Source: Plumapathes pennacea
Lineage: Eukaryota > Cnidaria > Anthozoa > Antipatharia > Myriopathidae
Reading direction: 5' to 3'
NCBI GenBank assembly: GCA_964036295.1
Contig: OZ038467.1
Coordinates: forward strand, 16,651,670 to 16,715,669
DNA: 64,000 nt
The notes under the pieces were generated by a model, which did not search any database, had not been told where the DNA came from, and saw only the letters and a program-made list of their open reading frames with translations. The number at the start of each line of letters is the position of its first letter. Within the stretch, counting starts at the first letter, position 1. Positions 57,165-64,000 of this stretch are shown here, piece after piece. The position numbers and the translations under genes were made by a program.

Positions 57165-57810
57165 CAGTGACATTCACACCCTGGAAGTCATCAGACTGAC
57201 TACATCATGATGGTAAGAAGATACAGTTTTGTCTTCCTTGCCTGAAGGCTCACAAACTCTGGAAGTCATGAGACTATCGCCTGTGATGATAGAAGATACA
57301 GTTTTATGACTTCCTTACCCGAAGGCACACAAACTCTGGCAGTCTTTTAGACTAACGCTTGTGATGATAGAAGAACTGCTGTCTTCCTTGCCTAGAGGAT
57401 AGAAGTTATACTGTTGTCTTCATTGCCTGGAGGCGCACAAACTCTGGTGCCACGAGACTATCGCCTGTGATGAAAGAAGATCAGTTTGTCTTCCTTACCC
57501 AAAGGCACACAAACTCTGGCAGTCATAAGACTAACGCTTGTGTGGTAGAAGAACTGCTGTCTTCCTTGCCTAAAGGATAGAAGTTACTGTAATCTTCTTA
57601 GCCTAAAGGCTCACAAACTCTGGCAGTCATAAGACTAACGCTTGTGATGATAGGAGATCTGATGTCTTCCTTGCCTAAAGGCGCACAAACTCTGGGAGTC
57701 ACGTGATTCACGTCTGTTGATGGAAGTTACTGCTTTCTTCTTAGCCTAAAGGCTCTCAAACTCTTACAGTCATGAGACTAAGTTTGTGATGATAAAGAAC
57801 TACTGTAAGG
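57165..57810. repeat. Minisatellite next to the Helitron coding end
   Basis: About eight degenerate copies of a 70-85 bp unit with the elements AGGC(A/T/G)CACAAACTCTGG, AGTCATAAGACTAACGC, TTGTGATGATAGAAGA and TGTCTTCCTTGCCT. It begins immediately downstream (- strand) of the Helitron stop codon and probably belongs to its 3' non-coding part. Confidence 0.8.
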
Positions 57811-57812
57811 CT

Positions 57813-60800
57813 TCACCTGAAATGATGAGACAGTAGCCTTGTGTCCGCCAGACGGAACAGGTTGGTTGTGGGATGAAACATCAAGGACAAATAGCCATGA
57901 TTTGGCAGAATGGCAGTGAAGTGAGCTGCCGCAAAGAACCCCAAGATAGGTGTGCGATCCAATAAGGATCCTCCCGGCTTTTGATATATGAAATGGTGCC
58001 TTGTGTGATCTGCTCCTTCCTGAAAAAGCTGTGCCAGTTCAGCACCGTTTTGGAATGCATAAGGGAAGGAGCCATCCCTGAGACGGAATGATGAGTAGAC
58101 ATATATTGCTCTGTTCAAGGCAAGGGAAAGTGCATGGAGATGAAACTCTCCACCCCAAGCTCCCCATGTGGCAGCTGTTATAACAATGTCTGCAAACGTT
58201 TCATCATTATGCTCAAGGCTGAGGAGCTGCCTGAAGTACTGTTTATTCTCTACCATTGTCAGCACAGTTAGGAGTCGCAGGTCAGCTGTCAAATCTTCTG
58301 TGCCTATCAGTCCCTGTGAGACCATATGCCACAGGCAATTGCCATCAGGACTGGTTGGAAGTGCTGTGTAACAAGTTTGTACAACAGGATGGAGCTGTGC
58401 CATGATGTGCCTTTCTGAAACCTGCATGCCATCATAGATTGCTGGTTCAATGCCTCGCACTTGATCGAGTTGATGATACAGTGATTCCCTTTCTGAGCGG
58501 ATAAACTCTTTGATGAAGTGAACATTTGTAACATCAGAGTGCAATATTTGGGTGCTGACTTTGCATTTTCTTGGTTCATTCCTTGGCACACTCCTTAAAA
58601 CAGTTGGCCTTGAGACTTTTGGCTGAACCACAGAGTTTGCATGCCTGAATTTACTGCACGTGTGTTTTGCATATACAGCCAGTAGGTCGTCTTCAGCTAT
58701 CCTGTTTTTGAGACTTTTAGCCTTACCAATAGACTGAAGTCTGTGAAAGCTCATTGGCTGGAAGAGCACATGGTCAAGGGAACGCACTCTCGATGCTGCA
58801 ACAAAGGTGCATCCAGTTGCTTTCTCACTTTTACCCAGGTCAATCACTACCTTGGATAGGGTCTGACCTTGTGACTTGTGGATAGTCATGGCATATCGCA
58901 GTCTCAGGGGGACCTGAAGGCGTGAAAGTCTGCTACCATGGGAGTCCCACTCAAACAGTTGTGGTGGTACTGGAATGCATTGTGGTCTTTCCTCCATGAA
59001 AGGTGGTCCAGTGTAGTGTGGGAAATTTACAAGGACAGCAATAGGAAGGTCTGGTGGTCCAGTGTTTGCAGCAAACAGAATGTCCTGTACTATACCAGGG
59101 GAACCATTACACAGGCCCATTTGTTGCCACAGGTTGGATGTGAGCATCACCTGTGCTCCCTTTGTGAGGAAGATCTCTGGGTCCAAGCCACCGGCATCAT
59201 CTGACTTGGCAGAAGCTGCACCCGTGCCAGAGTGTTTGGCAGAGATGCGAGCAATGGGGGTGTTAAGGCTCTTCAACTTCTCATAGTTGTATTCAGCCAC
59301 ACTCTGTTTATCAAAGAACAGTCTGACTGCATCTTTAAACTCGGCCTGGTTGCTGGTGCTTGGTGACCTTGTAAGTAGCTTCCTCCAGTCGTCTTCTGTT
59401 GACTGGCCATTTCTTAATCTCAACAACAGGCCACGGAAAGCTGCTGCTTCAGGATTGTTTCCTGCTTGTCGCATGACTTGTGTTAGCAGAACAACTGTGT
59501 CAAACATTTTGTAAACAGCGTGGCCTTGGTCACCAAGAACTGATCCTGTAGCAGCTGCATAAATTGGTCTGTCTCCAACAGGTGGGAGTTGGCCAAAGTC
59601 ACCAATCAAGATGACAGATAGTCCCCCAAAGGGTTCGGCAAGCTTGCCTGTTCCTTGGCGTAGCCTCCTGTCAACCCATCCCATGCTCCTTTGGCCCAAC
59701 ATTGACATTTCATCTATGAGGATGTAATGCTTTCCTTCCAGAAACATCTGAAGCCGCTGCAGTGATTGACCCTGCAATTCTTTGTTTCTCTGCTCTCGTA
59801 CAGGGAGCTGCAAAGCAGAGTGGATGGTGCAGCCATGGATGTTGAATCCTGCCATTCCTGTTGTTCCTGTTAAAACACATTCCTCTTTGAGCACATCTGC
59901 AATAGCACTAATGAGGTATGACTTCCCAGTGCCAGCAGTCCCTGAAATGATCATTCGCAGTGGATTTGTTGCTTCATCAGCATTCAGGGCTTTGTGGTGG
60001 TTCTGAACAGTGTCATAGGCTAGACGCTTGTCCTCATTAAGCTGTGAAATGTCTACATGAGCAATTGGACACTGCATCTTCCTTGAACCTTCCTTTTTTT
60101 GCTGAGCAACCCACTGTGGACAGGATCGTAGGAGAGGAGGGGGAAGTTCAGAAGCTCCACTGCTCCAGTCGTGGTTGTCTATCTGATCTGTGGGATGATC
60201 TTCATAGTACTGGTTCAAGCGGCACAAGAGCATCCACTCTTCACATGTCTCTTCTGGGGGTGGTGGTGGTTCATCATCTTCTGACTCAAGTGTGACTAAG
60301 CAGCGCTGAGCACTCTCAATTTCAGATGCAACCTTTGGGATGTGCCCCTGTGCATATTCTGTGGACAGGAATGCACTGTATGCTCTGATAAATACATTGC
60401 TGCATTCTTCTTCCCCATCCCATGAATTCTGAGGCTCTCCACTCCATGGCTTGTACTTGATCAGCTGATATTTGCAGTACAGAGAGTAGTTCTTCCCAGC
60501 TGGATTGGATGAAAATGATGGATAAGCCCTTATAACAACCTCATTGGCCCGTGGCCTTGGAATGCCGCTGACGAGATTATACTTAGAGGCAAATTCCATG
60601 AAGTTTAGATTCGATATTCCAGGTAAACGTTCCTCCCACTGTTCTCGCTTGGAGTAGACACTGAGCATTGATTGGTCCAATACTTCACCTGGTTCGCTGC
60701 CTTCCTTGCTCTGCTTATGGTTAACTTTGCGACTTTCATCGAGTGACACAGTAACAAAGGAATAGGTGCAGCGGTACAGGGGCTCCTGCAGCAGAAGGTG

Positions 60801-60926
60801 GGCTGTTTCCTGTGCTGCCATGTCACGATCCCCAGCAACTTTGATCATCGCTTTCTTTAGTGCAGATGATGCCTGGTCAGTGTCCTGAAGCCGGTCTACA
60901 CAGGTCTTTAATATGCCGGTTACTGG
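57813..60926 (-). CDS. Helitron PIF1-type helicase with C-terminal OTU domain
   Basis: The frame is open from just after the TAG at 60927-60929 to the stop at 57813. Counting from the methionine at 60848 (1,011 aa): Walker A GTAGTGKS at about 303-310, Walker B ILIDEMSML at about 376-384, IGDFGQLPPVG at about 415-425 and MTIHKSQGQTL at about 654-664, all typical of PIF1/RRM3-like SF1 helicases. The OTU domain follows: TSPDGNCLWHMVSQG (Asp and Cys, about 832-846), WGGEFHLHALSLALNRAIYV, and a terminal His in AAHFTAILP. The helicase unwinds DNA during Helitron transposition. OTU enzymes cleave ubiquitin chains, and the role here is unknown. The true start is in the Rep exon, so 60848 is only the first methionine after the stop. 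Confidence 0.9.
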   Translation of the reverse strand, partial: PVTGILKTCVDRLQDTDQASSALKKAMIKVAGDRDMAAQETAHLLLQEPLYRCTYSFVTVSLDESRKVNHKQSKEGSEPGEVLDQSMLSVYSKREQWEERLPGISNLNFMEFASKYNLVSGIPRPRANEVVIRAYPSFSSNPAGKNYSLYCKYQLIKYKPWSGEPQNSWDGEEECSNVFIRAYSAFLSTEYAQGHIPKVASEIESAQRCLVTLESEDDEPPPPPEETCEEWMLLCRLNQYYEDHPTDQIDNHDWSSGASELPPPLLRSCPQWVAQQKKEGSRKMQCPIAHVDISQLNEDKRLAYDTVQNHHKALNADEATNPLRMIISGTAGTGKSYLISAIADVLKEECVLTGTTGMAGFNIHGCTIHSALQLPVREQRNKELQGQSLQRLQMFLEGKHYILIDEMSMLGQRSMGWVDRRLRQGTGKLAEPFGGLSVILIGDFGQLPPVGDRPIYAAATGSVLGDQGHAVYKMFDTVVLLTQVMRQAGNNPEAAAFRGLLLRLRNGQSTEDDWRKLLTRSPSTSNQAEFKDAVRLFFDKQSVAEYNYEKLKSLNTPIARISAKHSGTGAASAKSDDAGGLDPEIFLTKGAQVMLTSNLWQQMGLCNGSPGIVQDILFAANTGPPDLPIAVLVNFPHYTGPPFMEERPQCIPVPPQLFEWDSHGSRLSRLQVPLRLRYAMTIHKSQGQTLSKVVIDLGKSEKATGCTFVAASRVRSLDHVLFQPMSFHRLQSIGKAKSLKNRIAEDDLLAVYAKHTCSKFRHANSVVQPKVSRPTVLRSVPRNEPRKCKVSTQILHSDVTNVHFIKEFIRSERESLYHQLDQVRGIEPAIYDGMQVSERHIMAQLHPVVQTCYTALPTSPDGNCLWHMVSQGLIGTEDLTADLRLLTVLTMVENKQYFRQLLSLEHNDETFADIVITAATWGAWGGEFHLHALSLALNRAIYVYSSFRLRDGSFPYAFQNGAELAQLFQEGADHTRHHFIYQKPGGSLLDRTPILGFFAAAHFTAILPNHGYLSLMFHPTTNLFRLADTRLLSHHFR

Positions 60927-62596
60927 CTAAGAGCGTGGTTCTCCCTTGGCAATGTACTTGGCCATGTAGCGTGCACATGCATCGACATCCACAACAATCT
61001 GGAGATCAACATTAGCACGCCAGTGCTGCAGCATGACCCGATTGTGGGAATTGAGGCGACCATCATTACGCTTTGTGACAAGGGTGGCCCTGATCTTATC
61101 TTCACTTATCTCCTCAAAAGTGACACCAGTTTCTTCTCTCAGCTCTTGAGGATAGCCAAACCGACAGCTAGGCTCTTCTCCTGCTTTCTTGCGACGAAGG
61201 CAGTAGGCTGCATTACAACGGGTATGCCGCTCAACAGAGTTGACCAGTTGATGGTAATCCTCATCCTCATCTTCCACATCTCTGAAGGGAACAGAGGATG
61301 GGTGTGGATCTGGTGCTGACCAGTCATTGAAGTCCGGCATTGCCTCATTCATTGTTGTCACCAGCCAATCTGCATATTCGACTGCTGTTGTCTTGGCCTG
61401 GTTGCCCTCCACAATTGTTGCCAGCAGTTCTTCACGATTAGCGTTGGGATCAGAAAGCATATTCTGTGCTTCCCAGCCCTTGGCAGCTTTGGTAATGAGC
61501 TCACAAAGGCCAGGGTCATTCTTCAGCTGAGCGCAGCCATGGGCGTGAATAGATCCACGAGCTTGCCATTCATATCGATACCAGTGCCAACTTGCATCAA
61601 GGCACCCATACATCCAATGGTTGATGAATTCTGGCAGTTTGGCTGAGAAGTACCAATCTGTTAGATGGGGGTTGTTGATAATGGCTTGCATATGCATACC
61701 ACGGGTTGCACCCTCTGGCTGCTGCAGTAGGCGGTGGAGATCTGGCCAGTAGTTATCTGCTGCACTGACAGTGAAGAAGAAGGTAGGGTATCCCTTCTGG
61801 TCAAACAGTGCTTGAAGTTCCTGTAGGCGCTGGAACCAATACTGCCTGGTGCCCTGGATATTGGTGGCATACATCTGTACACGGTTCATCAGTTGTTTGG
61901 CTGACATATCTTTCACCATTGAACGCAGCTCTTCTATTGTGAGATTAGCATCTTTTGGGTGCTGCTTCAGGTAGATGTTTGCTTGGGATAACAACTGGTG
62001 CCTGTGCTTCATGTTTAGAGCCCAGTATGGGAAGCGAGCATGTGAGGCAAACCTCCAACGAAAGCGGCCATCAGTTTCTTGGTCAGCATACTTCATCAGG
62101 TGCTTGAATGAGTCAGCTAAAGATACAGCCCTCTTTCGCCCTTGGTTAGTCGGGTCACCTTTTCCATATGGGAAGAGTGTGGGAAAAGCCATAGAAGCCA
62201 GGCCTGCGGTCTTGAACTCATTGATGGAGTTTCCAGTGACTGATGGCCATTCTAATGGATCTTGTCCATCAACAGCTGATCTGATTGCATCCTGATCTGG
62301 CTTTTTGTGGAGTGGGAGAGGAAGGAAACTCCTCGAAACTTCATTATCTCCATCAGCATCCTCTTGTGTATCAGGGGGTACATCTGGGTTATTTGTGACT
62401 TCTTTCTCTTCTTCATGGGCTGTGTCATCATTGTCCTCAACCATTAGCAGACCACTTGGAACATCATCTTCAGGCAGTTGTTGCAGTGATTTGTGGTCGA
62501 TGATAATGTCCTTGTAGTATGGATTGTTGGCCTTGAGCCACTGAATAGCATCCAAGACTCGCTTGCGGCGCACTCTATAGTCTTTATGAGTGTTAT
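60927..62596 (-). CDS. Helitron Rep (HUH endonuclease) exon, ends at a TAG
   Basis: Starts at the inferred acceptor (TATTAG|ATAACA, 62596) and reads NTHKDYRVRRKRVLDAI, an acidic linker, the Helitron helicase-like N domain (FPYGKGDPTNQ, LTDWYFSAKL), the HUH metal site (RGSIHAHGCAQL; His residues at 343 and 345 counting from 62573) and the two catalytic tyrosines in YMAKYIAKGE (about 536 and 540). All expected nicking-joining residues are present. The frame stops at TAG (60929-60927) directly after KGEPRS and then continues as the helicase. It may be a disabling mutation or a readthrough point. Most Helitrons are uninterrupted here. Confidence 0.88.
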
Positions 62597-63096
62597 CTAA
62601 TAAATAATAGAGGCCAATTCTTTCCTAAAAACACTGCTGTAGATGCTTTCTGTATATGGCATAAAAACAAATGCACATCATCATATGGACAGCTAAAGAA
62701 ACTTCACTGCATAAATCATAAATCACTGTAAATTAATTAGGCACTGATACTGTAGTAAAAATTGGCAAATATTCTAAAAAACAAACTACAGCTTTTGCAA
62801 TGGTAAATCAAAGTACAAACACGTGTATACGGTATTGTGTTCTCTTCGATCCTTGTGTATGAAAATGCAGCAAATAATAAAACACATTTAGTGGTCTGAT
62901 AAACATGAGTTCAGATTCAAAATTTTTTGGAACATTAAGGAACAAAATATCACCATGTATTGTTTGTTCAGCTGTTATTCGTTGAAAATAAACAATGACA
63001 AAGAGTGGCCAATTTGGCCATCAATACACAGAATCAAAAAATATAAATACATGTACAACAACCATAAAACCCATACAGAATAGTTTCAATTCTTAC
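62597..63096 (-). other. Intron of the Helitron gene (500 bp)
   Basis: Donor TCAG|GTAAGA at 63096 and acceptor TATTAG|ATAACA at 62597. Splicing joins RKQGS to D-NTHKDYRVRR. The decayed Helitron at 2.0-6.8 kb has the same joint uninterrupted ([14 protein letters not shown]), which supports the boundaries. The interior is AT-rich with stops in all frames. Confidence 0.8.
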
Positions 63097-64000
63097 CTGA
63101 CCCTTGCTTCCTGATGATAAGAACGGGTAGATCACTCACATTGGCTGGAAGAGTGCTGAGAAATCCCTGAACATCCTGTGGCAAGTTGAGGACATTACCT
63201 TTGTACCCACGCTGGCCGCCGTGTTTCCTGTAAACACACATGATGGGGAAAGCTCTGGCGATCAACATTTCCTCTACTTCGGTGAGGTCCTGTAGTTCTG
63301 CAGGCACTGTTCCAGGATCCATGTCGTTGTCAGCCGAGAACAATCGACACGAAGTCGTTTTGTCGCGCTTGCACCTGGTGCAAGTGTAGTTCTGCTCAGA
63401 CATGCTTTGGTTGGTGATCGACCATGTTTCTTTGCATACCTTGCAGCGTAAGTGTCGGAGATTTTCCTCAAAGCGGTGAAAGGCAGTGAGTTCTTCCCGC
63501 ACCCATTCTTGTTCGTTAAATGGAGGAGTTTCTGGATTTGCCCATCCACGGTTATGCAAATATTGTTGTTTCTGTCTGCGACGTCTTTCGACAACTGCAG
63601 CACGTTGTTGTCGGCGTCGAGTGTTGGCTCCATTTTGAGCTTGAAGCCTGCGGGTATTCTGTTCAGACGATTCATTGGCACGTCGAGAAGCTACTCGCTG
63701 GCGATTGGATTCTCTTTGCGGAGTTCTCTGCTTGGCCCGCCTTTGTTTCTGAAGTTCCCGATTTGCTTTCAAGCGTTGTTCTCTTTGTGGAGTTATTTCT
63801 TTGGCCCGCTTTTCTTTCTGAAGCTCCCGTTGTGCTTTCAAGCGTTGTTCTCTTTGTGGAGTTTTTTCTTCGAGCCGCTTTTCTTTCTGAAGCTCCCGTT
63901 GTGCTTTCAAGCGTTGTTCTCTTTGTGGAGTTTTTTCTTCGAGCCGCTTTTCTTTCTGAAGCTCCCGTTTTGCTTTCAAGCGTTGTTCTCTTTGTGGAGT
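63097..64000 (-). CDS. Helitron first exon: basic repeats, Cys motif, DUF6570-like (partial)
   Basis: The frame is open to the right edge, so the start lies outside the window. It contains at least four tandem 23-residue units of the type LKAQRELQKEKRLEEKTPQ (63690-64000), strongly basic and probably coiled-coil. These are followed by QQYLHNRGWANPETPPF, paired Cys motifs (CKVCKETW, CTRCKRDKTTSC) likely to bind zinc, and a DUF6570-like region ([31 protein letters not shown]). It ends at the splice donor at 63097. Homologous segments occur at 5069-5779 and 47378-47850. Function of the region is not established; DNA binding is plausible. Confidence 0.85.

Larger units (their letters stand above)
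57813..64000 (-). mobile_element. Nearly complete Helitron (RepHel-OTU), - strand, runs off the right edge
   Basis: On the - strand: a first exon with basic repeats and a DUF6570-like region (63097 to beyond 64000), a 500-bp intron, then Rep, PIF1-type helicase and OTU in one frame broken by a single TAG. This is the rolling-circle-type layout of animal Helitrons with an added OTU domain. Both termini are undefined: the 5' end is outside the window and the 3' hairpin-CTRR end was not identified, although the minisatellite at 57165-57810 likely belongs to the element. Confidence 0.9.

Overview
The window looks like nuclear DNA of an anthozoan cnidarian, most likely a stony coral. This is inferred from the mobile-element mix (Helitrons with OTU protease domains, BEL/Pao and Ty3/gypsy elements, a Crypton relic, a Penelope-like element, a helicase-bearing terminal-inverted-repeat transposon), from spliceosomal introns and from the AT-rich spacers. 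No bacterial, organellar or viral genome layout is present.

Positions 1-42,556 are one nest of mobile elements in a tandem satellite. The satellite unit is about 710-725 bp, carries an internal (AAT)n tract, and survives at 1-66, 6830-7491, 18569-18727, 21418-27746, 34908-37518, 38632-39459 and 40493-42556. The material between these pieces is inserted DNA: a decayed Helitron (2042-6833); a Crypton-type recombinase relic (about 7492-8560); a BEL/Pao retrotransposon (about 8561-18568) holding a Ty3/gypsy element in its gag; an unassigned 2.7 kb block (18728-21417); a 7.16 kb transposon (27747-34907); a short TIR element and a palindrome (37519-38631); and a folded-back Penelope-like element (39460-40475).

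The 7.16 kb transposon is the most interesting unit. It has about 157-bp terminal inverted repeats and a 9-bp target-site duplication. Two convergent spliced genes fill it: a three-exon RecQ-type SF2 helicase on the + strand and a seven-exon zinc-finger protein, inferred to be the transposase, on the - strand. The helicase reading frame is intact through all three exons; the transposase has one apparent frameshift. Helicase-bearing Academ elements (AcademH) are the closest precedent I know, but the 9-bp duplication does not fit the 3-4 bp usual for Academ.

A second BEL/Pao element (42575 to about 47.3 kb, + strand) lacks its 5' end and its RNase H domain, and is followed by a Helitron first-exon relic (47378-47850). 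From 47.85 to 57.16 kb the DNA is AT-rich and mostly non-coding. It contains a SINE-like copy, an array of GAA/TTC inverted pentamers resembling heat-shock elements, a MITE-like element, and two candidate host genes found through phase-consistent splice sites. One is a small + strand gene with a doublecortin-like domain; the other is an unrecognised - strand gene whose last intron contains the first.

The right end (57165-64000, - strand) is a nearly complete Helitron with a basic repeat region and DUF6570-type exon, a 500-bp intron, Rep (HUH), PIF1-type helicase and a C-terminal OTU domain. Its frame is broken by one stop codon between Rep and helicase. It runs off the right edge.
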